From Marinobacterium sediminicola (GTDB lineage Bacteria; Pseudomonadota; Gammaproteobacteria; Pseudomonadales; Balneatricaceae): 64,000 bases of DNA. Position 1 is the first letter of the stretch. The number at the start of each line of letters is the position of its first letter. The DNA lies in contig NZ_CP092123.1 in NCBI RefSeq assembly GCF_022343685.1, positions 372,001-436,000 on the forward strand. The letters run 5' to 3'. The notes below the pieces were generated by a model. It saw only the letters and a list, made by a program, of their open reading frames with translations. It searched no databases and was not told where the DNA came from. Both the position numbers and the translations under genes were made by a program. Shown piece after piece: positions 55,889-64,000 of this stretch.

Positions 55889-56479
55889 ATGCTGTTAACC
55901 CCTCGCCGTCATCCCCGGACCGAAACACAAGAGCCAGAGTGCCGCCAGCGTCGTCGCCTGCTGGGAGGACTGGCCGGTTCAGCCGCACTGCTGCACCTGC
56001 CGGTCGCTCAGGCAAATATTCGTCCGCTGTTTGGTCGTGAGCTGAAGTTTGATCACCTGCATACGGGGGAGAAACTGAGCACGACCTATTGGGCCGAAGG
56101 GCAATATGTCAGTGCCAGCCTGACGGATATCAATCATCTGCTGAGGGATTTCCGTACCGGAGAAGTGCACCCGATCGATCCTAAACTGCTGGACCTGTTA
56201 CACCGGCTGCAGCAGCAAACGGGTAATGATAATCCCTTCCAGATCATCTCCGGTTATCGCTCACCAAAGACCAACGCACAGTTGAGTGCTTCCAGCAGCG
56301 GCGTGGCCAAGAAGAGTCTGCATATGCAGGGGCGTGCACTGGATATCCGTTTGCCGGGTACGCCATTGAAAGAGCTGCACCGCCTGGCCTGTGAGGCCAA
56401 GGTGGGCGGTGTAGGCCTGTATACGCGCTCGAATTTCGTGCATATCGATACCGGGCGCGTGCGTTACTGGGGCAGCTGA
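55889..56479 (+). CDS. YcbK-like DUF882/M15 family murein-associated protein
   Basis: 196 residues. A twin-arginine type signal (RQRRRLLGGLAGSAALLHL) precedes the M15-like domain with IISGYRSPKTNAQL, SLHMQGRALDIRLPG (metal His and Asp), and NFVHIDTGRVRYWG. This is the D-alanyl-D-alanine carboxypeptidase/endopeptidase fold; E. coli MepK (YcbK) cleaves 3-3 crosslinks. The ATG at 55889 has GAGG 8 bases upstream. Its end overlaps the convergent TlpA-like gene by 16 bp. Confidence 0.9.
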   Translation: MLLTPRRHPRTETQEPECRQRRRLLGGLAGSAALLHLPVAQANIRPLFGRELKFDHLHTGEKLSTTYWAEGQYVSASLTDINHLLRDFRTGEVHPIDPKLLDLLHRLQQQTGNDNPFQIISGYRSPKTNAQLSASSSGVAKKSLHMQGRALDIRLPGTPLKELHRLACEAKVGGVGLYTRSNFVHIDTGRVRYWGS

Positions 56480-57285
56480 CCCGGCAGAATGCTGCCCAGT
56501 CGTCCTTTCAGGCTTGCCACGGACAGCTCTCCAAGGTGTGTGTCCTTGAGCTGTCCATCGGCATCGATGAACAGGGTTGTGGGGAGTCCTCTTGAGCCGT
56601 AATGCTGGCCCAGCTGGTTATGTTGATCCAGCAGCACGTGTTGCAGGTCGACATCCAGTTGAGACAGGAAGGCCTCCACCGTTGCGGGGTCTTCACCCAG
56701 GTTGGCAAAGAGGAATTGTACGCCGGGGTAGCGGTGCTGGGCTTCCTCCAGAACCGGCATTTCACGTACGCAGGGCGGACACCAGCTGGCCCAGACATTC
56801 AGCACTATCGGCTGTCCCGCGTAGTCTCGCAGGTTTACTGCTTCTCCCGCCGCTGTCATCAGTGTCATTTCCGGCAAGCCTCGAGTGCTGTTCTGCAACT
56901 GTGCCAGGGGCAGGGCTATGCTGCCCCAGACCAATGTGCCTGTGGCCAGAGCAATGCCAAGTGAGCGGCGGATATCGGGCTGGCGCCAGAGGTAGGTCAG
57001 AGCGACTGTCAGGCCGCAAGCCAGGCCGCTGACCCACCAGAAGCCGCCGTCACGGATGTCGATAATCTGCAGCGGATCGGCGAGATAATCTTCGTGATAA
57101 CGAAGCACGAATCCCAAGCGTGCGCCCAGGATCCCGATCAATACGATGGTGATCAAAGCAGCTTCAGGGTTGCGGCCGTCTCGTCGACTGCTGATCCAGC
57201 CGGCGAATAATGCCACTGCAATGGCCAGCAGTATCAGCAGGCGGTCGATGGACAGGGCAAAGGGCCCCAGGGCCAGGGATTGCAT
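56464..57285 (-). CDS. TlpA-like disulfide reductase with Lgt-like membrane domain
   Basis: 273 residues. Residues 1-130 form four or so membrane helices that resemble the N-terminal part of prolipoprotein diacylglyceryl transferase (SIDRLLILLAIAVAL, GARLGFVLRYHEDYLADPL, IDIRDGGFWWVSGL), but the catalytic Lgt HGGLxG and signature segments are missing. Residues 135-270 are a periplasmic thioredoxin/TlpA domain with active site W168-C169-PP-C172. Likely a membrane-tethered reductase for periplasmic thiols such as apocytochrome c or DsbC partners. The role of the Lgt-like part is unknown. Confidence 0.88.
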   Translation of the reverse strand: MQSLALGPFALSIDRLLILLAIAVALFAGWISSRRDGRNPEAALITIVLIGILGARLGFVLRYHEDYLADPLQIIDIRDGGFWWVSGLACGLTVALTYLWRQPDIRRSLGIALATGTLVWGSIALPLAQLQNSTRGLPEMTLMTAAGEAVNLRDYAGQPIVLNVWASWCPPCVREMPVLEEAQHRYPGVQFLFANLGEDPATVEAFLSQLDVDLQHVLLDQHNQLGQHYGSRGLPTTLFIDADGQLKDTHLGELSVASLKGRLGSILPGQLPQ

Positions 57286-57440
57286 GATAAAACTCCTTCA
57301 TTAAGCTCTGTACTGGCGCAATAATCGGGCAAGTGTGCTGGCCAGAGGTCTGATAATGGACCGCTGCAGAGTGCTCGGGTTCAGCTAAGCTTCATCCGTG
57401 ACCGCCTTCAATGGCAAGCGGACTCTACAGGGAGAAACCT

Positions 57441-57914
57441 ATGCGGCTTCGATTCTATACCATCGGCCTGATGATGCTGGCTGCGCTGCTGGCAGGCTGT
57501 GCCGGTCTGCAACCGGGCTACGAGCCACCCACACTGGAAGTCACAGGTGTGCGGCTGGACCCCTCCAGCCGTGGTGCAGTGCCTCAATTCCTGATCGGTC
57601 TTCGTGTCATCAACCCGAACCGCCAATCGCTGCGACTGGACGGGATCAGCTATAACCTTTACCTGCAGGAGCAGCGTGTACTCAGTGGCGTTGCCCGAGA
57701 CTTGCCGGACGTTGCCGGCTACTCCTCCCGTACCATTGAGGTCAGTGCCACTCCGGCCTTGTTTGGCAGTATCCGGTTGCTGAGTGATTTGATGAACAGC
57801 CCGCAAATCGAAGCGCTTGATTATCGTGTTGAGGCCAAGCTCGACGGCGGTGGTTTGCAGTGGCCGGTACGTGTTGAAGAGCAGGGACGGTTGCCGTTGA
57901 TGCCGGCCCGTTAG
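57441..57914 (+). CDS. LEA2/WHy-domain lipoprotein
   Basis: 157 residues. Lipoprotein signal with lipobox LLAGC, then a single LEA14/WHy-type beta-sandwich (LEVTGVRLDPSSRGAVPQFLIGLRVINPNRQSLRLDGISY is diagnostic in pattern; key residues V-x-N-P-N). Such proteins are linked to desiccation or envelope stress but the role here is unknown. The ATG at 57441 has GGGAG upstream. Confidence 0.88.
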   Translation: MRLRFYTIGLMMLAALLAGCAGLQPGYEPPTLEVTGVRLDPSSRGAVPQFLIGLRVINPNRQSLRLDGISYNLYLQEQRVLSGVARDLPDVAGYSSRTIEVSATPALFGSIRLLSDLMNSPQIEALDYRVEAKLDGGGLQWPVRVEEQGRLPLMPAR

Positions 57915-58771
57915 TTCGGCTGTTCCTCAAAGCTTGCACAGTAGTCCTTGTCCGGCAATGCGGTGGTGAATAACAGGTAATCTGCCACCGGGTGACCGGG
58001 TAACCCCTGCGGCAGATAGTCGGTCGGGGCCTCGGAGCCATCGGCCGGAATCATCAACACGCTGATGACGGGGAGATGGAGCCAGCGAGGAATGCCCAAA
58101 TCCCGTCGGGCGTGAATACCGCCGGTGAGCATCACGCCGGTGCGGCGGTCGTCGGCATACTGACGAAGTACCTCGGCCATGCGCTGATCACGCGCCAGTT
58201 GCACCTGGCGCATGCCATCGAGTGCCTGTCGTGGCATCTGGCCACAATGGCTCTCGTACAGCAGGTCACGCATGAAACTGGCATGCTCATCCTCCAGTTC
58301 ACCCTGTGGAGCGCCCTCGCGATAGAACCTGCGCTGCTCATCACGGGTCAGGTCGGCGGCGGCAACGGCAGCCGCACGGTTCAACGCAGTGGAAACCACT
58401 TCTCCGTACAGGGTCCAGGGCCAGCCTTCCTGCCAGTGCAGCATTTCAGGCGTGAGTCGGTCGCCCTTGCCGCGAGCCGCATCAAGATGGGTCTGTTGGC
58501 TGTGATCAGCCATTTCCAGCGCAACACTTCCCAGTTGCTGGCGATCAGCCAATGCCGAAATCCACCGGGTTTGAATCCGGTGATGCTCCGGATGATCATG
58601 CTGTTCACCCAACAGCAGCCATCCACCCGCCGGTAAACGTTCAAAAAGCGCTTCCGTGGTGATGAACTCAGCCGATTCAATGGCCCATAGTCTGCCCTCC
58701 AGAGGGTGTGCCGGTTGCGCCCAGTTCAGGGCGCTAAAACACATCAGCGTGAAGGCCAGTAGTGCTTTCAT
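57911..58771 (-). CDS. ChaN-like haem-binding protein (PF04187)
   Basis: 286 residues with a Sec signal peptide (ending near NWAQP) but no lipobox, unlike many ChaN proteins. Conserved motifs LLLGEQHDHPEHHRIQ, ALEMADHSQQ and MLTGGIHARRDLGIPR. The family binds haem cofactors and is associated with iron uptake in Campylobacter; the function here is unproven. The start overlaps the upstream gene by 4 bp, and the 3' end overlaps the LEA2 gene by 4 bp from the other strand. Confidence 0.88.
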   Translation of the reverse strand: MKALLAFTLMCFSALNWAQPAHPLEGRLWAIESAEFITTEALFERLPAGGWLLLGEQHDHPEHHRIQTRWISALADRQQLGSVALEMADHSQQTHLDAARGKGDRLTPEMLHWQEGWPWTLYGEVVSTALNRAAAVAAADLTRDEQRRFYREGAPQGELEDEHASFMRDLLYESHCGQMPRQALDGMRQVQLARDQRMAEVLRQYADDRRTGVMLTGGIHARRDLGIPRWLHLPVISVLMIPADGSEAPTDYLPQGLPGHPVADYLLFTTALPDKDYCASFEEQPN

Positions 58772-59097
58772 CGGCTCTGAGATCCGCTGTCAACGTCCAG
58801 GTAGTCGCGTGAAATCACGCTTTCAAGGGCATTGACCGCCGCGACCAGCTCTTCAAAGGTTTCGCGGCTGCGCTTAAGAGTCGCAATCTGTTCCGGTGCC
58901 GGGGGTTCTCCTGAACCGCTTTCAGCCAACTCCAGCAGTTGCGACACAAAGTCGGCACGTGCATGAGCAACCATGGTCAATACCGGTTTCAGGTCTTCCA
59001 TGCGCAGCTCGGGAAAACGCGGGTTGATGATGTCGCGATTGATTTCTCGGCGGTATCGGTCCAGTTCCAGCAGCAGGCGGTTGTTGTCGGTCGACAT
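58768..59097 (-). CDS. Hypothetical protein, helical (109 aa)
   Basis: Not recognised. Largely helical soluble protein ([67 protein letters not shown]). A GGAGGG ribosome-binding site lies about 8 bases before the ATG at 59097. It couples by ATGA overlap to the ChaN-like gene and is divergent from parC. The longer open frame to 59247 is unlikely. Confidence 0.7.
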   Translation of the reverse strand: MSTDNNRLLLELDRYRREINRDIINPRFPELRMEDLKPVLTMVAHARADFVSQLLELAESGSGEPPAPEQIATLKRSRETFEELVAAVNALESVISRDYLDVDSGSQSR

Positions 59098-59257
59098 GGC
59101 AAGACCCTCCGTGTTGGCATTTATATTTATCCTATACGCAAAATCCTCAAGACGGGAGCTGTCGGGATGCGCTTTTTGCATCGAGCTGGCATACTGCCGC
59201 CATAACCGCAATTGCCTCCACGCTCGGCCGTGGGCACTTCCGTGCAAGGATCAGTTG

Positions 59258-61507
59258 ATGAGTGTAGAAACCACTTTTGACGGCGATACCGAGCAGCTGT
59301 CACTCCGCGACTTTACCGAAAAGGCGTATCTGGACTATTCCATGTACGTGATTCTCGACCGTGCCCTGCCACATTTGGGCGACGGCATGAAGCCGGTACA
59401 GCGACGTATTGTCTATGCCATGTCCGAGCTGGGGCTCAAGGCCACAGCCAAGTACAAGAAATCGGCACGTACAGTCGGTGATGTGCTGGGTAAGTTCCAC
59501 CCCCATGGGGACTCTGCCTGCTACGAAGCCATGGTGCTGATGGCACAGTCGTTCAGCTACCGTTATCCGCTGATCGACGGTCAGGGTAACTGGGGCTCAC
59601 CGGACGATCCCAAATCCTTCGCCGCCATGCGTTACACCGAGTCGCGACTGGCGCCTTATGCCGAGGTGCTGCTCAAGGAGCTGGGGCAGGGCACGGTCAA
59701 CTGGGTGCCCAATTTTGACGGCACCCTGGACGAGCCGGAAGTGCTGCCGGCACGGCTGCCCAACGTTCTGCTCAATGGCGGTACCGGCATCGCGGTGGGT
59801 ATGGCCACCGATATTCCGTCGCACAACCTGCGTGAAGTGGCTGCGGCCTGCTGTCATCTGCTGGATCACCCTCAGGCGACGCTGGAAGACGTTTGTGCGC
59901 TGGTGCCGGGGCCGGACATGCCCACCGAGGCGGAGATCATTACTCCCGCCGAGGAGTTGAAGAAGCTCTATGCCACAGGCAAGGGCAGTTTCCGCATGCG
60001 TGCTCTGTGGAGCCGGGAAGAGGGCGAGATCGTCATCACTGCGCTGCCGGCACAGGTGTCTGGCGCCAAGGTGCTGGAGCAGATAGCGGCGCAGATGCAG
60101 CAGAAGAAGTTGCCGATGGTCAGCGACTTGCGTGACGAGTCCGACCACGAGAACCCCACGCGCCTGGTGGTGGTGCCCCGCTCCAACCGGATCGACTGCG
60201 ATCAGCTCATGGCGCACCTGTTTGCGACCACCGACCTGGAACGCAGCTACCGCGTCAACCTGAACATGATCGGTATAGATGGCCGCCCTCAGGTCAAGGA
60301 CCTGCGCCAGATTCTGGTTGAATGGCTGAGCTGGCGTACCAGTGTGGTGCGTCGCCGACTGGAGTACCGCCTGCAGAAGGTGCGTGATCGACTGCATATC
60401 CTCGAAGGCCTGATGGTGGCCTACCTCAACATCGATGAGGTGATCGCCATTATCCGCGAGGAGGAAAAGCCGAAAGAGGAGCTGATGCGCCGCTTCGAGC
60501 TGAGCGATGTGCAGGCTGATGCGATCCTCGATCTCAAGCTGCGTCATTTGGCGCGTCTGGAAGAGATCAAGATTCGTGGTGAACAGGATGAACTCAACGA
60601 AGAGCGTCAACGTCTGGAAGAGACACTGGATTCTGACGAGTTGATGCGCAAGCTGATTCGTGAAGAGATCGAGGCGACCGCGGAAGAGTTCGGGGACGAG
60701 CGTCGCTCACCGCTGGTGGAGCGTAAGGAAGCACAGGCATTCAGCGAGAAAGACCTGCTCAGCGCTGACCCGGTGACCGTGGTGTTGTCCAAGCAGGGTT
60801 GGATCCGTGCCGCCAAGGGACATGAGATCGATGCGGCCGGGCTTAACTACAAATCCGGTGACGGTTTCAAGCTGGCCAGTCCGGGACGCATGAACCAGCC
60901 CTGTATTCTGCTCGATTCAACGGGACGCAGCTATACGCTGGAAACCCACAAGCTGCCTTCAGCACGGGGACAAGGCGAGCCGGTGACAGGCCATGTCAGT
61001 TTGCCCAAGGGAGCCATGGTCGATGCGCTGGTCTGTGGGCGTGACAGTGATGCCGTGCTGCTGGCCTCCGATGCCGGATACGGTTTTATTACCCGCATCG
61101 ACCAGCTGACCAGCAAGACCAAAAACGGCAAGGCCGCGCTGACCCTGCCCAAGGGGGCCAAGGTGTTGCAGCCGGCTCTGGTGCCCGGTGAAGATGCTCT
61201 GCTGGCTGCCGTCAGCAGTGAAGGAAGGCTGCTGGTGTTCCCGGTCACAGAGCTGCCGGAGCTGGCCCGAGGTAAGGGCAACAAGGTGATCAACATCCCG
61301 AGTGCACGCGCCGCGACCCGGGAAGAGCTGATGACCCAGGTGATCCTGCTGAACCCCGAGGATACGCTGGTCGTCAATGCCGGTCGTCAGCACCTGAAGC
61401 TTAAGGGTGCCGAGCTGGATCATTACCGGGGCGAACGAGGTCGTCGCGGTAACAAGCTGCCGCGCGGTTATCAGAAGGTGGATAGTCTGGAAGTGATCAG
61501 CGACTGA
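59258..61507 (+). CDS. parC: DNA topoisomerase IV subunit A
   Basis: 749 residues. Winged-helix/tower domain with catalytic Tyr126 in [11 protein letters not shown] and the quinolone-resistance region [13 protein letters not shown], where Ser86 and Glu90 (E. coli Ser80 and Glu84) are the sensitive-type residues. The C-terminal beta-pinwheel (from about residue 500) is of ParC type. Partner of ParE at 49903. The ATG at 59258 matches the family; a longer open frame exists but starts within the divergent gene. Confidence 0.97.
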   Translation: MSVETTFDGDTEQLSLRDFTEKAYLDYSMYVILDRALPHLGDGMKPVQRRIVYAMSELGLKATAKYKKSARTVGDVLGKFHPHGDSACYEAMVLMAQSFSYRYPLIDGQGNWGSPDDPKSFAAMRYTESRLAPYAEVLLKELGQGTVNWVPNFDGTLDEPEVLPARLPNVLLNGGTGIAVGMATDIPSHNLREVAAACCHLLDHPQATLEDVCALVPGPDMPTEAEIITPAEELKKLYATGKGSFRMRALWSREEGEIVITALPAQVSGAKVLEQIAAQMQQKKLPMVSDLRDESDHENPTRLVVVPRSNRIDCDQLMAHLFATTDLERSYRVNLNMIGIDGRPQVKDLRQILVEWLSWRTSVVRRRLEYRLQKVRDRLHILEGLMVAYLNIDEVIAIIREEEKPKEELMRRFELSDVQADAILDLKLRHLARLEEIKIRGEQDELNEERQRLEETLDSDELMRKLIREEIEATAEEFGDERRSPLVERKEAQAFSEKDLLSADPVTVVLSKQGWIRAAKGHEIDAAGLNYKSGDGFKLASPGRMNQPCILLDSTGRSYTLETHKLPSARGQGEPVTGHVSLPKGAMVDALVCGRDSDAVLLASDAGYGFITRIDQLTSKTKNGKAALTLPKGAKVLQPALVPGEDALLAAVSSEGRLLVFPVTELPELARGKGNKVINIPSARAATREELMTQVILLNPEDTLVVNAGRQHLKLKGAELDHYRGERGRRGNKLPRGYQKVDSLEVISD

Positions 61508-61513
61508 TCAGAA

Positions 61514-61551
61514 CGGCAATACCGGTTATCAGGCACCGGTATTGCCGCGTT
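61514..61551. terminator. Terminator-like hairpin after parC
   Basis: CGGCAATACCGG pairs perfectly with CCGGTATTGCCG around a 10-base loop. It overlaps the 3' end of the convergent gene and lacks a T tract. Confidence 0.6.
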
Positions 61552-63250
61552 CCCGCTCGCTGAGTTTGCTCAGCAGGTGGCGTGCCTGTTTCTCCAGCAG
61601 GGTCTGGTAGGCATCGCTGATGCTCAGGATCAGGACCTTGTCCTCATCTTCCCGACGGATATCGGCTTTCTGCAGCAGCATTTCCTTCAGCAAGGGTGCT
61701 TCGGTCAATGCTGTATGGCTGATCAGTTCGTTGCTCTGCGTTGTGCGGGTCAGGAAGTGGGCTTCCTCCTGCATGCGGTCGACCCGCTCACTGGCGCCTC
61801 GTACCAGTGCCATGTGCAGATTCATTACCGGTTGGAAGGCGCGGATCTGACGCTGGTTGTACTGCTTGTACAGGTAGGTGAACAGCATGGCGCAGCACAG
61901 CGCGTTGATGCCGTGGCTATCCTTGTCGTCACCCTCGGTAAACAGGATGCGCAGATTGCCGTCCTTGAGCGCGCTGATCTCACCGCTGTAAATGCGGGCG
62001 GCCGAGTTGGCCAGCGTACGGTAATTGCGCAGCAATTGGTTGCGCTCTTCATCCTCGACATTGTCGCTGTGTGCGCTGCGGGTATCGATCAGTAACAGAT
62101 AGCCGGCTTCTTCCGGAGTCAGCAGCAACTCCAGCTCCTGTTCAAAGGTATACAGGCCAAGCTGTTCTTCATCGCTGAGCTGGAGCGGGTTGAGGCGCGT
62201 GTTGGCAGGCTCTGCGGGACCCAGCTCATCAACGGTAAAGTCGTCGTCGGTGGCGCTGCCCAGGCTCGGCACCATCGCTTCATCCACATCATCCTCCGGC
62301 AGGTCGGCTCCGGGGGCACGTGGAGTGAAGCGAGGAATACTGTCGTCGGAGCGTTCCGGCTTGAGCAACGAAACCAGTTCACCGGTATCGAGCTGATCCT
62401 GTTTGTTGCCGTTAGCTGCGCTATCCTCGGCGGCAGATTTCTCGAGGGACTCGAGCTCAGACTGAAGGTCCGGCGGGGCGTCCGAATCGGCTGGCATCGG
62501 CTCAGCGCCCTGTTCCACGTCAGGAGCAGGTCCGATAGCCGGGATACTGGAGGATTCACCGGTGGTTTGGGAGGGGCGTGCGGGCGCAGAGCGGCCTGGT
62601 TGCGGTGTCGACGTTTCGGTGAGCGGCTCGGGATCACTGTCCAGATCAAACGTGAAGTCGGGAATGCGGTCGCTGTCACGCGGTTGTTCGAAAGCCGCCT
62701 TGACCTCGGCAAAGCTGGGCTCAGTGGCGCGTTCGGAGCTTGTGTTGCGTCTCAGGCTGAGTGCGATCAGGGTAGCGGCACCAGTGAGACATAAAAACAG
62801 CAATAAGGCTGTTTCCAGCAACTGATCACGCAATGGCGTGCTGAAAGCAGCGGCATTGCTCCACAGGGTTAATTGTCCCAGGGGGACATCGCCCTGGAGC
62901 AGCTCCAGGGTGTGCATGCGTCCCTGAGCGTCACCAGCCAGTGCAATCAATGTCTGGTCGGGGGCTGTCAGGCGCATGCCGTTGATCAACGGCTGTCGGG
63001 TCAGTTCGTTCAGCAGGTAATTCAGGCTGATGCGGTCATCCGACAGCACCAGAGGCTGAATCAGGACGGCACTGCTGCGGCCGAAGGCACGGCTGATTTC
63101 GTTGGCCTGCTCAGCGGCTCTGTCCTGCAGGCGAAGATACTCAAAAGTGCCGCCCAGCAGCAGGCTTAGCATCAGGACCAGTGAGACTGACAGCAGGGTG
63201 CGCAAAGGCAGGCTGGAGGTGCGGTTGGCGGTTTCGGCTGTCGGCTTCAT
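61529..63250 (-). CDS. Hypothetical membrane protein with degenerate cyclase-like C-terminus (573 aa)
   Basis: Two membrane helices (about residues 15-35 and 145-167) enclose a periplasmic sensor-like region of about 110 residues with the YtjB/SMP_2 look (RAFGRSSAVLIQPLVLSDDRISLNYLLNEL in pattern). A long disordered, acidic, Pro/Ser/Asp-rich section (about 170-350) follows. The C-terminal part (about 375-565; YLLLIDTRS, YSGEISALKDGNLRILFTE, MNLHMALVRG) resembles a class III nucleotidyl cyclase fold but lacks recognisable metal-binding Asp pairs and is probably non-catalytic. Related genes occur near parC in Pseudomonas. Function unknown. Confidence 0.75.
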   Translation of the reverse strand: MKPTAETANRTSSLPLRTLLSVSLVLMLSLLLGGTFEYLRLQDRAAEQANEISRAFGRSSAVLIQPLVLSDDRISLNYLLNELTRQPLINGMRLTAPDQTLIALAGDAQGRMHTLELLQGDVPLGQLTLWSNAAAFSTPLRDQLLETALLLFLCLTGAATLIALSLRRNTSSERATEPSFAEVKAAFEQPRDSDRIPDFTFDLDSDPEPLTETSTPQPGRSAPARPSQTTGESSSIPAIGPAPDVEQGAEPMPADSDAPPDLQSELESLEKSAAEDSAANGNKQDQLDTGELVSLLKPERSDDSIPRFTPRAPGADLPEDDVDEAMVPSLGSATDDDFTVDELGPAEPANTRLNPLQLSDEEQLGLYTFEQELELLLTPEEAGYLLLIDTRSAHSDNVEDEERNQLLRNYRTLANSAARIYSGEISALKDGNLRILFTEGDDKDSHGINALCCAMLFTYLYKQYNQRQIRAFQPVMNLHMALVRGASERVDRMQEEAHFLTRTTQSNELISHTALTEAPLLKEMLLQKADIRREDEDKVLILSISDAYQTLLEKQARHLLSKLSERERGNTGA

Positions 63251-63413
63251 TGAGGCTCCACATCTGAAGCAGGCAGATGTTCAGGTTGATGTCTGATCAT
63301 AGCAACATCCTTGTGAAGAGCACAGCGTTGCCGATTATGCATGGATCTCAAAGACCTTTGATCCAGGTTAAGGTTATACTGTACCGCTAAAATCATCGAG
63401 CCGGATAGATGAG

Positions 63414-64000
63414 ATGAATGTAGAAGCCTATATGACTGAATTGGGGGAGCGCGCACGTGCTGCTTCCCGTGTGATGGCGCGTGCCGATACCGCCAGCAAG
63501 AACAGGGCTCTGGCCGCCATGGCCGATGCCATTGATGCCAATCGCGCAGTATTGGCCGAAGCCAATGCACAGGATATGCAGAACGGTCGCGAAAAGGGAC
63601 TGGATGCAGCCATGCTTGATCGTCTGGAACTGACCCCGGCGCGTATCGACGGCATGATCGAGGGCTTGCGTCAGGTAGCGGCACTGCCGGACCCGATCGG
63701 TGGTATCCGTGACATGAACTACCGCCCATCAGGTATTCAGGTTGGCAAGATGCGCGTCCCGCTGGGCGTGATCGGCATCATCTATGAGTCGCGTCCCAAC
63801 GTGACCTGTGAAGCGGCGAGCCTGTGCCTGAAGTCTGGCAATGCGACTATTCTGCGTGGCGGCTCCGAAGCGATCCATTCCAACCAGGCGATCGCGGTTT
63901 GCATTCGCCAGGGGCTTGAAGCAGCAGGGCTGCCGCAGGAAGCGGTACAGGTAGTCGAAACGACCGACCGTGAGGCCGTAGGTCGCCTGATCGCGATGCC
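63414..64000 (+). CDS. proA: Gamma-glutamyl phosphate reductase ProA (3' end cut by window)
   Basis: First 195 codons of glutamate-5-semialdehyde dehydrogenase, second step of proline synthesis. Motifs: [74 protein letters not shown]. The ATG at 63414 gives an N-terminus like Pseudomonas ProA; an in-frame ATG at 63432 is the alternative. The frame is open at the window edge, so the catalytic Cys lies beyond it. Confidence 0.96.
   Translation, partial: MNVEAYMTELGERARAASRVMARADTASKNRALAAMADAIDANRAVLAEANAQDMQNGREKGLDAAMLDRLELTPARIDGMIEGLRQVAALPDPIGGIRDMNYRPSGIQVGKMRVPLGVIGIIYESRPNVTCEAASLCLKSGNATILRGGSEAIHSNQAIAVCIRQGLEAAGLPQEAVQVVETTDREAVGRLIAM

Overview
The window is chromosomal DNA of a marine-type gammaproteobacterium, probably of the Oceanospirillales/Pseudomonadales side (Marinobacterium- or Marinobacter-like). 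This rests on Pseudomonas/E. coli-like gene order (smpB-ratA-rnfH-bamE-fur-recN-grpE-dnaK-dnaJ-dapB, ypjD/corB-ffh-rpsP-rimM-trmD-rplS, xerD-dsbC-hom-thrC-recJ, nudF-yqiB-cpdA-yqiA-parE, parC), sodium-type PomA/PomB flagellar stators, a sodium symporter, and moderately GC-rich coding DNA. No rRNA, tRNA or CRISPR array was seen.

Layout. 1-7.6 kb: the end of pomA, pomB, a cytochrome c5, a DsbB, gdhA behind tandem palindromes, a soluble PAS-PAS-chemoreceptor like BdlA, a short DUF3750 lipoprotein and a short-chain dehydrogenase. 7.6-11.8 kb is the only clearly accessory stretch. It holds the 3' part of a flagellin gene with an HExxH metalloprotease domain (flagellinolysin). An IS481-family element split this gene with a 6-bp target duplication, and an IS3-family element cut it off. 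Beyond the IS3 element lie the first 34 codons of a P4-type integrase, its probable arm sites, and an intact tmRNA gene (ssrA). 11.8-22.1 kb: trans-translation, outer-membrane assembly, Fur, SOS-type recN, the grpE/dnaK/dnaJ heat-shock cluster and dapB.

22.5-30 kb: a seven-gene V/A-type rotary ATPase operon in the order B-D-I-K-E-DUF2764-A, a circular permutation of the Chlamydia/spirochaete order E-DUF2764-A-B-D-I-K. The membrane-ring subunit keeps the side chains known to bind Na+ in Enterococcus hirae NtpK. 30-37 kb: Nudix enzymes, CorB, YpjD, ffh and the rpsP-rimM-trmD-rplS operon. 37-46 kb: an unknown membrane-anchored protein, xerD, dsbC, hom-thrC, recJ, a 59-codon small gene and nfo. 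46-64 kb: an EAL phosphodiesterase, the nudF-cpdA-yqiA-parE operon, several exported proteins of unknown role, an L,D-transpeptidase/YcbK pair, a TlpA-like redox protein with an Lgt-like membrane part, a ChaN-like protein, parC, a large membrane protein with a cyclase-like C-terminus, and the start of proA.

Taken together the backbone is conserved housekeeping DNA. The points of interest are the decaying protease-flagellin next to a collapsed tmRNA island, and the permuted, probably sodium-coupled V-type ATPase. The latter fits a cell that also uses PomAB and an NSS-family symporter.
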